Assembly (NCBI GenBank): GCA_024696005.1
Contig: JAILHF010000032.1
Coordinates: forward strand, 1 to 45,713
Length of the DNA stretch: 45,713 nucleotides
Origin: Lachnospiraceae bacterium
GTDB lineage: Bacteria; Bacillota; Clostridia; Lachnospirales; Lachnospiraceae
Direction of reading: 5' to 3'
The notes under the pieces are model-generated. The model was not told where the DNA came from. It did not search any database and was given only the letters and a program-made list of their open reading frames with translations. This document shows, piece after piece, positions 19,334 to 28,151 of the stretch. Position 1 is the first letter of the stretch; the number at the start of each line of letters is the position of its first letter. A program made the position numbers and the translations under genes.

Positions 19334-20665
19334 ATGAAGCAAATTCTGATCATAGACGATAATACGATTAACCAGGCTTGTGCCCAGTCTGCGCTGGGCG
19401 ATGTTTATCAGGTCATCGGCGCGATCACCGCATCGCAGGGCATGCAGTATCTGCAGCACCTTACGCCGGATCTGCTGCTGCTTGACCTGAACATGCCTTT
19501 GATGAACGGATATGAGATGATGCGAAGGGTGCGTGCGGATGCCCGTACGGCCGGGATTCCCATCGTCTTTCTTTCGTATGAGAAAGACGCGGTTACCGAA
19601 GCAAGATGTCTGGAACTCGGGGCCGTGGACTTCATTCCCAAGCCCTTTGTGGCGTCGATCCTGAAATCCCGCATCGCCAAGATCTTTCAGAATATCGAGG
19701 CAAAGAACCAGCTTTCCAGCGAACTGAATGCCATCAAGGACCGCTCCCAGAGAGATCCGCTGACGGGGCTTTTCAACCGCAACTACGCAAACAGTGCCGT
19801 GGATGAAAAACTCCGGAACGGTTCGGTTGGCGCGCTCTTCATGATCGACATGGATAATTTCAAGGCCATTAACGATAACTACGGGCACGATGCCGGGGAC
19901 CGGACGCTGCAGATGTTTGCGGATACGCTCAGGTCCTATGCCGAAGAGAATGACGTGACCTGCCGCATCGGCGGTGACGAGTTCGTGATGTTCGTCGACG
20001 GGGTCACGGACAAAATGCAGCTGGCGGACCGCGCGGCTTCGATCATCGCGGATCTGAGCCAGAAGATCGAGGAATGCAAGTTCGAGACCAATTCCTCGGT
20101 TTCGGTGGGCATCGCGATCGTCGGCTCGGACGGCCATACCTTTAACGATCTGTACAACGCGGCGGATAAAGCGCTTTATTACGTGAAGATGAACGGAAAG
20201 AATTCTTTCCATTTCTTCAGCGAGGAGAGCGCGGTGGAGGAATCGAGAAAGAGCGTGATGCTCGACCTTCATGGTTTTCACGAGGCGATGCTGCGTTCCG
20301 ATCATGAGAAAAGCAGCGTGTATTCCCCCGGTTTCCAGGGGATCACGAATGTATATCAGTTCCTCTGCAGACAGGCAGAGCCCGCCGGGCGTCTGATCCT
20401 TCTGAACCTTCAGCCCGAAGAGGGTGCCGAGGACGGGCAGGAAAAGGCCGCGGAGATACTGGAAGCAGTACTGAAGCGCTGCCTTCCCAGGACGGCGATG
20501 CAGGCCAGGTATTCCACCAAGCAGTTCCTGATCCATACGCAGGATCTCGGAGACGAGGAGGCCGTGGCACTGGTCGGACAGATCGGCGCGGAATACGGGA
20601 ATGATGCAGGAGGGAACAGGATCAACCTGTTTTACGAAACGATAACGCTTTCCGCTCTGCGATAG
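19334..20665 (+). CDS. Receiver-GGDEF diguanylate cyclase
   Basis: The 443-residue protein has an N-terminal response-regulator receiver (acidic pair Asp8/Asp9, phospho-acceptor Asp51 in 'LLLDLNMPLMNGYEM', Lys in 'PKPF') followed by a GGDEF domain ('DPLTGLFNRNY', 'MIDMDNFKAINDNYGHDAGD', 'RIGGDEFVMF'). The active-site GGDEF is intact, so it should make c-di-GMP when phosphorylated. The inhibitory RxxD site is replaced by EEND, so product feedback may be absent. Residues ~300-443 form an extra domain I cannot identify, possibly a degenerate second cyclase fold. No partner histidine kinase is near. The start lacks a ribosome site. Confidence 0.92.
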   Translation: MKQILIIDDNTINQACAQSALGDVYQVIGAITASQGMQYLQHLTPDLLLLDLNMPLMNGYEMMRRVRADARTAGIPIVFLSYEKDAVTEARCLELGAVDFIPKPFVASILKSRIAKIFQNIEAKNQLSSELNAIKDRSQRDPLTGLFNRNYANSAVDEKLRNGSVGALFMIDMDNFKAINDNYGHDAGDRTLQMFADTLRSYAEENDVTCRIGGDEFVMFVDGVTDKMQLADRAASIIADLSQKIEECKFETNSSVSVGIAIVGSDGHTFNDLYNAADKALYYVKMNGKNSFHFFSEESAVEESRKSVMLDLHGFHEAMLRSDHEKSSVYSPGFQGITNVYQFLCRQAEPAGRLILLNLQPEEGAEDGQEKAAEILEAVLKRCLPRTAMQARYSTKQFLIHTQDLGDEEAVALVGQIGAEYGNDAGGNRINLFYETITLSALR

Positions 20666-20707
20666 GGCGGCGGGCAGGCTGAACGTAACGATAATCGGAA
20701 AAGACAG

Positions 20708-20745
20708 TAAGGCGCCGGAACCCGAAAAACGGCGCCTTATTCTTT
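20708..20745 (+). terminator. Rho-independent terminator after the GGDEF gene
   Basis: TAAGGCGCCG and CGGCGCCTTA form a perfect 10-bp stem around a 12-nt loop, followed by TTCTTT. It lies 43 nt after the cyclase stop and 18 nt before the MATE gene, so it separates the two. Confidence 0.75.
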
Positions 20746-20762
20746 CCGGGAGAAGGGAATTC

Positions 20763-22145
20763 ATGAAACAGAAAAGTTACGAGATCGACATGTGCGCGGA
20801 TCCGCTGATGCCAAAGCTTCTGGTGTTTTCGATCCCTCTGATCCTTTCGGGGATCCTCCAGCTGCTCTTCAATTCGGCAGACATGATCATCATAGGGCGT
20901 TTTGCGCAGACGCCGGAGCTCGCGGAGAGCGGACTGGCGGCGATCGGGGCCACGGCGGCCCTGATCAATTTTTTTGTGAACGTGATCATCGGCGTGTCGG
21001 TCGGATGCAATGTGATCGTTGCCAGGTATTACGGCGCGAAGAAGGATTCTGAGGTCCGGGGGGCGGTTCATACTTCGATCGCGCTGTGTCTGCTGCTGGG
21101 GGTGTCGGTCGGCATCCCGGCCATGCTGCTCTGCAAACCGATCCTGATCCTGATGAAAACGCCGGAGAACGTGCTTGATCAGGCGGTCCTTTACATGCGC
21201 ATCTATTTTGCGGGGCTTCCCGTCATCATGCTTTATAATTTCGGGAGCGCCATATTGCGTGCGATAGGGGATACCAAGCGCCCGCTTTATTACCTGACCG
21301 CGGCCGGGATCATCAACGTGCTGATGAACCTTTTCTTTGTCCTTGTGCTGAAGATGAACGTCGAGGGCGTTGCGCTTGCGACCGTGCTTTCCCAGACCAT
21401 ATCCGCGTTTCTGGTGCTCCGCAGTCTGATGCGCTCCGATGCGGCCTATCGGCTGGAATTGCGGAAACTGCGGATCGACCGGCGCTTAGCCGCAAAGATC
21501 ATGGGGATCGGGCTGCCGGCCGGTGTGCAGGGCATGGTCTTTTCCCTGTCCAACATGCTCATACAGTCATCGGTGAACTCCTTCGGATCCACGGCAATGG
21601 CCGGGAATACGGCGGCGGGAAACCTGGAGGGCTTTGTCTATACCTCGATGAATTCGATCTACCAGACCTCCATCAGCTTTACTTCGCAAAATCTCGGCGG
21701 AGGCTTCTACAAGCGCATCAACAAGATCCTGGCATACTGCCTGCTGATCGTGAGCGCCGTGGGCCTGATCATGGGATATTCGTTCTATTTTGCGGGGAGG
21801 ACTCTTCTGGGATTGTATTCGCAGGATCCGCATGTGGTCGATTACGGGATGATCCGAATGAGGGTCATCATGACATCCTATCTTTTGTGCGGGATCATGG
21901 ATGTGCTCTGCGGCTCCCTCAGGGGACTGGGCTACGGAATGCTCCCGATGGTCGTTTCGCTCCTGGGGGCCTGCGGCTTCCGCGTGTTCTGGATCTTCAC
22001 GATCTTCAGGGCGTACCATGACCTGACGGTCCTTTATGTTTCGTATCCGATCTCCTGGGCCCTTACGGCTTCGGTCCACCTGATCTGTTTTACGATCATA
22101 CGCCGCAGGCAGGATCGAAAACTTGTAAAAGAAGGCCGAATGTAA
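20763..22145 (+). CDS. MATE-family multidrug/toxin efflux transporter
   Basis: The 460-residue protein is hydrophobic with about twelve membrane segments in two similar halves. 'PLILSGILQLLFNSADMIIIGRF' near the start and 'GLPAGVQGMVFSLSNMLIQSSVNSFGS' at the start of the second half are characteristic MATE helices. Members export cationic drugs or metabolites in exchange for Na+ or H+. The substrate is not predictable. A GAAGGG ribosome site precedes the ATG. I could not find a clear promoter between the terminator and this gene; initiation may lie within the upstream stem region. Confidence 0.93.
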   Translation: MKQKSYEIDMCADPLMPKLLVFSIPLILSGILQLLFNSADMIIIGRFAQTPELAESGLAAIGATAALINFFVNVIIGVSVGCNVIVARYYGAKKDSEVRGAVHTSIALCLLLGVSVGIPAMLLCKPILILMKTPENVLDQAVLYMRIYFAGLPVIMLYNFGSAILRAIGDTKRPLYYLTAAGIINVLMNLFFVLVLKMNVEGVALATVLSQTISAFLVLRSLMRSDAAYRLELRKLRIDRRLAAKIMGIGLPAGVQGMVFSLSNMLIQSSVNSFGSTAMAGNTAAGNLEGFVYTSMNSIYQTSISFTSQNLGGGFYKRINKILAYCLLIVSAVGLIMGYSFYFAGRTLLGLYSQDPHVVDYGMIRMRVIMTSYLLCGIMDVLCGSLRGLGYGMLPMVVSLLGACGFRVFWIFTIFRAYHDLTVLYVSYPISWALTASVHLICFTIIRRRQDRKLVKEGRM

Positions 22146-22208
22146 TAAAATAGAAGAGCCGTCCGGCAGACAGGCCGGCGGAAAAATACGGGACAGGAGG
22201 AGTGAATC

Positions 22209-23285
22209 ATGAAGAGGATCGGAATGCTGACCAGCGGCGGAGATTGCCAGGCACTGAACGCGGCGATGCGCGGCGTGGTCAAGGTACTGCATAACAGTGG
22301 TGAAGAAACAGAGATCTTTGGTTTCCGCAACGGGTATAAGGGCATGATCAACAGCGATTTCCGTATGCTGACCAACAAAGACTTCTCCGGAATCCTGACG
22401 AAGGGCGGCACGATCCTGGGATCGTCCCGCATGCCTTTCAAGGAGATCGACATCCCGGATGAGAAAGGGCGCAACAAGGTCGAGGAGATGAAGCATACCT
22501 ATTACAAGCTGAACCTCGACTGCATGGTGATCCTCGGCGGGAACGGAACGCACAAGACCGCGAACCGTTTGCGTGAAGAGGGGCTGAACATCATCACCCT
22601 GCCCAAGACCATTGATAACGACCTTTGGGGGACCGACATGACCTTCGGCTTCCAGAGTGCGGTAGACATTGCAACGAATGTGATCGACTGCATCCATACC
22701 ACGGCGGATTCCCACGGCAGGGTGTTCATCGTGGAAGTGATGGGACATAAGGCCGGCTGGCTTACCCTTAACGCGGGCATGGCTTCCGGCGCGGATATCA
22801 TCCTGATCCCCGAGATCCCTTACCGGATCGACAGTGTCATCAAGGCGATCCGCAGGAGAGAGGCGGGCGGAAGCCGCTTCACGATCCTGGCGGTGGCAGA
22901 GGGCGCGATCTCGGAGGAGGATTCCAAGCTTTCCAAAAAAGACTACAAGAAAAAGATGGAGCAATACCCGTTCCCGAGTGTCTCCTATGAGGTGGCGGAT
23001 GCCATCCAGCAGAGGACCGGGCTTGAGGTGCGCGTGACCGTTCCCGGGCACATGCAGCGCGGCGGCGCGCCCTGTCCGTATGACCGTGTTTTTGCATCCC
23101 GACTGGGAGCAGAAGCCGGCAAGCTGATCCTGAAGAGCGAGTACGGATGCATGGTGGGATACAGGAACCGTGAAGTGGTGACCGTTCCCCTGAAGGAAGT
23201 GGCGGGCAAGCTCAAGACCGTTGATCCCGAGGCGACCATCGTCAAGGAAGCCAAGATGCTGGGGATCAGCTTCGGAGACGAGTAA
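22209..23285 (+). CDS. pfkA: 6-phosphofructokinase, group III-like
   Basis: The 358-residue enzyme starts 'IGMLTSGGDCQALNAAMRG' and has the catalytic 'TIDND' (Asp136). It should phosphorylate fructose 6-phosphate at C1. Specificity markers are mixed: 'GGNGT' (residues 110-114) keeps the Gly typical of ATP-dependent enzymes but has Asn in place of the metal-linked Asp, whereas Lys133 in 'PKTIDND' is typical of pyrophosphate enzymes. This combination occurs in the group III clade, which includes both types, so the phosphoryl donor is uncertain. GGAGGAG precedes the start. dnaX begins 3 nt after the stop. Confidence 0.93.
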   Translation: MKRIGMLTSGGDCQALNAAMRGVVKVLHNSGEETEIFGFRNGYKGMINSDFRMLTNKDFSGILTKGGTILGSSRMPFKEIDIPDEKGRNKVEEMKHTYYKLNLDCMVILGGNGTHKTANRLREEGLNIITLPKTIDNDLWGTDMTFGFQSAVDIATNVIDCIHTTADSHGRVFIVEVMGHKAGWLTLNAGMASGADIILIPEIPYRIDSVIKAIRRREAGGSRFTILAVAEGAISEEDSKLSKKDYKKKMEQYPFPSVSYEVADAIQQRTGLEVRVTVPGHMQRGGAPCPYDRVFASRLGAEAGKLILKSEYGCMVGYRNREVVTVPLKEVAGKLKTVDPEATIVKEAKMLGISFGDE

Positions 23286-23288
23286 GTC

Positions 23289-24854
23289 ATGGCATATACG
23301 GCACTGTACCGCAAATTCCGCCCCCAGGGTTTTCCCGATGTCAGGGGGCAGGAGCATATCGTGACGACCCTGCGCAACCAGCTTTTGCTTAACCGTATCG
23401 GGCATGCCTATCTTTTTACCGGCACCAGGGGAACGGGAAAGACCACCGTGGCCAAGATCCTTGCGCGCGCGGTCAATTGCGAGAACCTCTCGGATGACGG
23501 CAGTCCCTGCGGGGAGTGCGAGATGTGCCGCGCGATCGCGGCCGGCAACAGCCTGAATGTGGCGGAAATTGACGCGGCGTCCAACAACAGCGTGGAGAAT
23601 GTCCGCCAGATCATCGAAGAGGTAAGCTATCCGCCTTCGAACGGGAAGTACAAGGTCTACATCCTGGATGAGGCACACATGCTCACGCCTGCGGCCTGCA
23701 ACGCGCTGCTCAAGACCCTTGAGGAGCCGCCGCATTATGTGATCTTTATCCTGGCAACAACGGATCCGGGCAGGCTCCCGATCACGATCCTGAGCCGCTG
23801 CCAGCGTTACGATTTCAAGCGCATACCGATCGAGACCATCGCGGGGCGCATGAAGGAGCTCGTTGCAGCCGAAGGGATCGATGTGGAAGAAAAAGCCCTG
23901 CAGTATGTGGCAAAGGCCGCGGATGGTTCGATGCGTGACGGCCTGAGCCTTTTGGATCAGTGCGTGGCTTTCCACTTCGGTGAGACGCTGACGTATGACA
24001 AGGTGCTGGAGATCCTGGGGGCGGTGGATACCGAGGTGTTCAGCCGTCTGGTCCGCGCGGTGATGGCGGAGGATGTGAGCAGCGCCATGCGCATCGTGGA
24101 AGAAGTGGTCATGCAGGGCCGGGAGATCAGCCAGTTTACGGCGGATTTCATCTGGTACCTTCGAAATATCATGCTCCTGAAGGCTTCGGACGGAGGCGAC
24201 ATGGAGGAGCTGCTGAACGTGTCCTCCGATCACCTGGCCCGCCTGAAGGAAGAGGCGCAGAAGCTGGAAATGAACACGATCCTGCGCTATATCCGCGTGT
24301 TCTCGGAGCTTCAGCAGAATATGCGTTACGCGACGCAGAAGCGCATCATGCTGGAAACCTGGCTGATACGTCTGATGCGCCCGCAGATGGATACGGATCC
24401 GGAGTCGCTTCTGGAGCGCCTCCGTTCCCTGGAACGGCAGATCCGGGAGGGGCTCGTGCCGGTGGCTGCGGCGGCACCGGGCGCTGAAACGACAGCAGCG
24501 GCCCCACCGAAAAAGATTGAGCTCGGACGCGCGGTGCCTGAAGATATCCGTGCCATCGTGAGGGACTGGCCGGTGATCCTGGGCAAGTCCGACGGATGGC
24601 TGAAGGGCATGCTCTGCAAGGCGGAGCTTTCCATGGGAGAGGATGACAGGCTGCTGATCTGTTTTCCGAATGCCTTCGCGGCGAACGCGATCAACGAGAC
24701 CATGCTGGATGCGCTGAGGCAATTGCTGAACGAGCACAGCGGCAAGGAAATACCCTTTGAGCTGCGGGAGTTTGATCACAAGCAGGAATTTGACACGCAG
24801 TTTGCGGATCTGAAGGAGATACTGCATTTCGATTACGATGTGGAGGATGAGTAG
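23289..24854 (+). CDS. dnaX: DNA polymerase III subunits gamma/tau DnaX
   Basis: The 521-residue clamp-loader subunit has 'YRKFRP' at the start, Walker A 'GTRGTGKTTVAKI' (~38-50), four zinc-binding cysteines (residues ~60-80), Walker B 'YILDEAHML' and the sensor 'ILATTDP' and arginine finger 'SRCQRYDFKRI'. Domain III follows, then a Pro/Ala linker (residues ~390-408) and a C-terminal tau-like region. It loads the sliding clamp and connects the polymerase to DnaB. A GAAAAAG sequence at codons 407-409 could support a -1 shift yielding a shorter product. Confidence 0.97.
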   Translation: MAYTALYRKFRPQGFPDVRGQEHIVTTLRNQLLLNRIGHAYLFTGTRGTGKTTVAKILARAVNCENLSDDGSPCGECEMCRAIAAGNSLNVAEIDAASNNSVENVRQIIEEVSYPPSNGKYKVYILDEAHMLTPAACNALLKTLEEPPHYVIFILATTDPGRLPITILSRCQRYDFKRIPIETIAGRMKELVAAEGIDVEEKALQYVAKAADGSMRDGLSLLDQCVAFHFGETLTYDKVLEILGAVDTEVFSRLVRAVMAEDVSSAMRIVEEVVMQGREISQFTADFIWYLRNIMLLKASDGGDMEELLNVSSDHLARLKEEAQKLEMNTILRYIRVFSELQQNMRYATQKRIMLETWLIRLMRPQMDTDPESLLERLRSLERQIREGLVPVAAAAPGAETTAAAPPKKIELGRAVPEDIRAIVRDWPVILGKSDGWLKGMLCKAELSMGEDDRLLICFPNAFAANAINETMLDALRQLLNEHSGKEIPFELREFDHKQEFDTQFADLKEILHFDYDVEDE

Positions 24855-24925
24855 CCCTTTGGGATGCCGGGGCTCATGCAGCGCCGGCGCGGGGATACGA
24901 GGATAAAAAAGAGAGGAGTAAACAA

Positions 24926-25264
24926 ATGGCAAGAAGAGGCGGATTTTCGGGAGGCATGCCCGGGAACATGAACAATCTGATGAAGCAGGCGCAGCGCATG
25001 CAGCGTCAGATGGAGGAGAAGCAGAAGGAACTGGAAGAAAAGGAATATACGGCAAAGTCCGGCGGCGGAGCCGTGGAAGCGACCGTTACCGGCAAGAAGC
25101 TGCTGACCAAGCTCACCATCTCACCCGATGCCCTGGATCCCGATGATGTGGAGATGCTCCAGGACATGATCATCGTTGCCGTTAATGAAGCCATCAACCA
25201 GGCGGAAGAGGAGAGCGATGAGCTGATGCGGGGAATCTCGTCCGGCCTGAACGTGCCCTTCTGA
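24926..25264 (+). CDS. YbaB/EbfC nucleoid-associated protein
   Basis: The 112-residue protein begins with a basic Gly/Met-rich segment, then the amphipathic helix 'LMKQAQRMQRQMEEKQKELEEKEY' and the 'GGGAVEATVTGKKLLTKLTISPDALDPDDVEMLQDMIIVAVNEAI' core of the YbaB family. It dimerises, binds DNA and is nearly always next to dnaX and recR, as here. The start has an AGAGGAG site. The preceding 71 nt carry a small GC stem but no SRP RNA that I can recognise. Confidence 0.96.
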   Translation: MARRGGFSGGMPGNMNNLMKQAQRMQRQMEEKQKELEEKEYTAKSGGGAVEATVTGKKLLTKLTISPDALDPDDVEMLQDMIIVAVNEAINQAEEESDELMRGISSGLNVPF

Positions 25265-25860
25265 TGGAACTCTACAGCAAGGACATCAGCAGCCTGATCG
25301 AGGAACTGGGGGCTTTGCCCGGCATAGGGAAAAAATCCGCCGAGCGCATGGCCTTTCATATCATCAATCTGCCGCATGACCGGGTCAAACGGCTTTCCGA
25401 CAGCATCATCCACGCGAAGGAAAACGCGCATTACTGCCGGGAATGCTGCACGCTCACGGATGCGGACTGTTGCCCCATCTGCTCCAATCCCAAACGGAAC
25501 CACGGCCAGATCATGGTGGTGGAAAATCCTCGTGATCTGGCGGCGTATGAAAAGACGGGGAAGTATGACGGCGTATATCATGTGCTGCATGGCGCGATCT
25601 CGCCGATGAACGGCATAGGCCCGGGTGATATCCGTCTGAAGGAGCTGATCAGCCGTCTGGAGGGGGATGTGGATGAGGTGATCATCGCGACCAACTCCTC
25701 GCTGGAAGGCGAGACGACGGCCATGTACATCAGCAAGCTGATCAAGCCGGCGGGGATCAAAGTGACCCGGATCGCGAGCGGCGTGCCGGTTGGCGGGGAT
25801 CTGGAGTATATCGATGAAGTTACGCTCCTGCGTGCCCTGGAGGGACGCACGGAGTTATAA
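25264..25860 (+). CDS. recR: Recombination mediator RecR
   Basis: The 198-residue protein shows the helix-hairpin-helix 'LGALPGIGKKSAERMAFHII', a four-cysteine zinc finger ('CRECCTLTDADCCPIC'), and the Toprim motif beginning 'IMVVENPRDLAAYEKTGKYDGVYHVLHGAISP'. With RecO it loads RecA on SSB-coated DNA during gap repair. Its ATG overlaps the ybaB stop in TGATG, so translation is coupled. Confidence 0.98.
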   Translation: MELYSKDISSLIEELGALPGIGKKSAERMAFHIINLPHDRVKRLSDSIIHAKENAHYCRECCTLTDADCCPICSNPKRNHGQIMVVENPRDLAAYEKTGKYDGVYHVLHGAISPMNGIGPGDIRLKELISRLEGDVDEVIIATNSSLEGETTAMYISKLIKPAGIKVTRIASGVPVGGDLEYIDEVTLLRALEGRTEL

Positions 25861-25879
25861 AAAAGGAGGAGGCGGATTC

Positions 25880-26926
25880 ATGGTTACAAAAAGTGTATTC
25901 GGGGAGACACGTGACGGGAAGCAGGTCGACTGCTATACCCTCACAAACAAGAACGGGATGCGTGCCGATGTCATCACCTACGGCGCGATCCTTAAGAATC
26001 TTTTTGTTCCCGACAAAAAGGGCAAGGCGCAGGATGTGGTCCTGGGCTATGACGCGTTGTGGATGTATTTCAAGAACGGCAGTTTCTTCGGAGCTACCGT
26101 GGGTCCCATCGCGAACCGTACCAAGGACGGCTGCTACCGTGTGGACGGCAAAAAGGTGCAGCTGCCGATCAATGACAGAAAGGCCAATAACCTTCACAGT
26201 GATTTCGAGACCGGTTTCCACAAACGCGTCTGGGACGCGGAGGCCGGAAAGAATTCCGTAAAGCTGACGCTTAAGAAAAATCACGGTGAGATGGGGCATC
26301 CCGGCAACATGACGGTGTCCGTTACCTATACGCTGACCGACAAGAATGAGCTTCGCATCGATTATGAGGCAACGACCGACCGGAAGACCGTGATCAACAT
26401 GACGAATCATTCCTATTTCAATCTGCAGGGGCCGGCGAGCGATTCCATCCACGATACCACGCTGACGATCCACGCGTCCCGTTATACGGAGGTGGACAAG
26501 CAGGCCATCCCGACCGGAGCGCTGCCCGAGGTAAAGGGGACGCCCATGGATTTCACGAAGCCCAAAAAGATCGGCCGGGACATCGAACAGACGGATTTCC
26601 GCCAGATCAGGCTTGTGGGAGGCTACGATCACAATTACTGCATCGACGGATACAACGGGAAGAAGAAGCTGATCGCCGAAGCGTTTGACAGCAAGTCCGG
26701 ACGCAGGATGAGCGTATACAGCGATCTGCCCGGCGTGCAGTTCTATGCGGGCAACTTCATCGCAAAGAACATCGGGAAGGATAACTATCCCAATCATCCC
26801 CGCAAGGGCTTTTGCCTGGAAACGCAGTATTATCCCGACGCGGCAAATCACGAGGATTTCCCGCAGCCGGTATTCGGACCCGACAAAGCATACAAGACTT
26901 CGACTACCTATCAGTTCAGTTGGTAA
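25880..26926 (+). CDS. galM: Aldose 1-epimerase (mutarotase)
   Basis: The 348-residue protein has GalM landmarks: 'ITYGAILKNLFVPDKKG' early, 'TVGPIANRTKDGCY', 'NNLHSDFETGFHKRVW', catalytic His in 'NMTNHSYFNL' (~177), 'GGYDHNYCIDG' and catalytic Glu in 'GFCLETQYYPDA' near the C terminus. It interconverts the alpha and beta anomers of aldoses such as glucose or galactose. AAAGGAGGAGG before ATG 25880 fixes the start; the earlier in-frame start lies in recR. Confidence 0.95.
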   Translation: MVTKSVFGETRDGKQVDCYTLTNKNGMRADVITYGAILKNLFVPDKKGKAQDVVLGYDALWMYFKNGSFFGATVGPIANRTKDGCYRVDGKKVQLPINDRKANNLHSDFETGFHKRVWDAEAGKNSVKLTLKKNHGEMGHPGNMTVSVTYTLTDKNELRIDYEATTDRKTVINMTNHSYFNLQGPASDSIHDTTLTIHASRYTEVDKQAIPTGALPEVKGTPMDFTKPKKIGRDIEQTDFRQIRLVGGYDHNYCIDGYNGKKKLIAEAFDSKSGRRMSVYSDLPGVQFYAGNFIAKNIGKDNYPNHPRKGFCLETQYYPDAANHEDFPQPVFGPDKAYKTSTTYQFSW

Positions 26927-26938
26927 AGCAATACGATC

Positions 26939-28135
26939 ATGGCGGGAAGAAAGCAGGATACGAACGACAACGGCCCGAAGCTGGTCGATAAAAAAGAGTT
27001 TGAAGCCAGACATTTCCGGCTGAGAGCACGGCGCTTTGCGATAGGCGCCGTGCTTGTTGCTGCGGTCCTGATCGTTGTTTTCGTGATCTATAAGCAGATC
27101 AGTGAAAAGGTCTATACCGAATACGAGGTCATCGGAACGGTCGACTGGACGCCGGTGAGCGGGACCACGGTGCTGCCTTACGGCAGCGACCTGGTTTCCT
27201 ACAGCGCCGACGGGATTCACTGCACCAACGCAAAGGGCCAGGATCTGTGGAGCTTTTCCTATGTGATGCAGAACCCCATGGTGGAAGTGCAGGGAGATTA
27301 CGTGGCTGTGGCGGACCACGGCGGACGGAAGGTGTATATCTATGACCGGACCGGGCTGATCGGAGAGATCGAGGTGAACAATCCCGTGCGCAGCATCTGT
27401 CTGTCAGGCGGCGGTGTCGTGGCGGCTGTCCTCGATGACGGCGATACGGCGCCGATCTACCTCTATTACCGCGACGGCACGCCGATCTCGTATTTCCGGA
27501 CGACGATGTCACGAAGCGGCTATCCCGCTGCGATCGGGATCTCGGACAGCGGCAAGCTGGTGGGCGTATCCTATTTTTATCTGGATAGCGGCCAGCTGAC
27601 CTCGCATGTGGCGTTTTACAATTTCGATGAAGTGGGCAAGAACGAAACGGATAATCTCGTGTGCGGTTATGAATACCGCGGGGAGCTGGTGCCCATGGTC
27701 CGTTTCATGGATGAGGATTCGGCCTTTGCCGTTGCCAATGACCGCCTGGTGATCTACGAAGGCAAACAGCGTCCGCAGGACATTGCGAACCGCCTGCTGC
27801 AGGATGAGATCCGTTCGGTCTATTACGGGAAGGATTATGTCGGCCTGGTCTATTTTGACCGGAGCGGAGAAGGCAAATACCGCATGGAAGTGTATGATGC
27901 GAAGGGGAACCAGAAATGCGAACTGCATTTCGATCAGGAATACAACGATATCCGCTTCGCGGGAGAGAATATCCTGATCTATAATTCCGCGTCCTGCCAG
28001 GTGTACACCACCAAGGGCAGGCTCAAATTCCAGGGAACGTTCGAAAGTTCCGTCTATCTGATGCTGCCGGGCACGAACCCGACATCCTGCATCCTGGTCA
28101 CCGACCAGGGCATCCAGACGATCCAGCTGAAATAA
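26939..28135 (+). CDS. Membrane-anchored DUF5711-like protein
   Basis: The 398-residue protein has a basic cytoplasmic N terminus, one membrane segment (residues ~34-54, 'FAIGAVLVAAVLIVVFVIY') and a large outside domain with recurring 'YVAVADHGGRKVYIYD', 'LVIYEGKQ' and 'YYGKDYVGLVYFD' blocks that resemble beta-propeller blades. I recognise it as the DUF5711 type of Lachnospiraceae; function unknown. It begins 12 nt after galM and ends only 16 nt from the convergent hydrolase gene, with no terminator visible between them. The ribosome site is weak. Confidence 0.8.
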   Translation: MAGRKQDTNDNGPKLVDKKEFEARHFRLRARRFAIGAVLVAAVLIVVFVIYKQISEKVYTEYEVIGTVDWTPVSGTTVLPYGSDLVSYSADGIHCTNAKGQDLWSFSYVMQNPMVEVQGDYVAVADHGGRKVYIYDRTGLIGEIEVNNPVRSICLSGGGVVAAVLDDGDTAPIYLYYRDGTPISYFRTTMSRSGYPAAIGISDSGKLVGVSYFYLDSGQLTSHVAFYNFDEVGKNETDNLVCGYEYRGELVPMVRFMDEDSAFAVANDRLVIYEGKQRPQDIANRLLQDEIRSVYYGKDYVGLVYFDRSGEGKYRMEVYDAKGNQKCELHFDQEYNDIRFAGENILIYNSASCQVYTTKGRLKFQGTFESSVYLMLPGTNPTSCILVTDQGIQTIQLK

Positions 28136-28151
28136 GAAAGTAGGGGATCAA

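Noticed and set aside
20739-20762. Riboswitch before the MATE gene
   Set aside because: Only 18 nt follow the terminator; there is no room for an aptamer. The stem is explained as a terminator of the preceding gene.
24855-24925. SRP RNA between dnaX and ybaB
   Set aside because: The gap is only 71 nt and lacks the conserved domain IV sequence.
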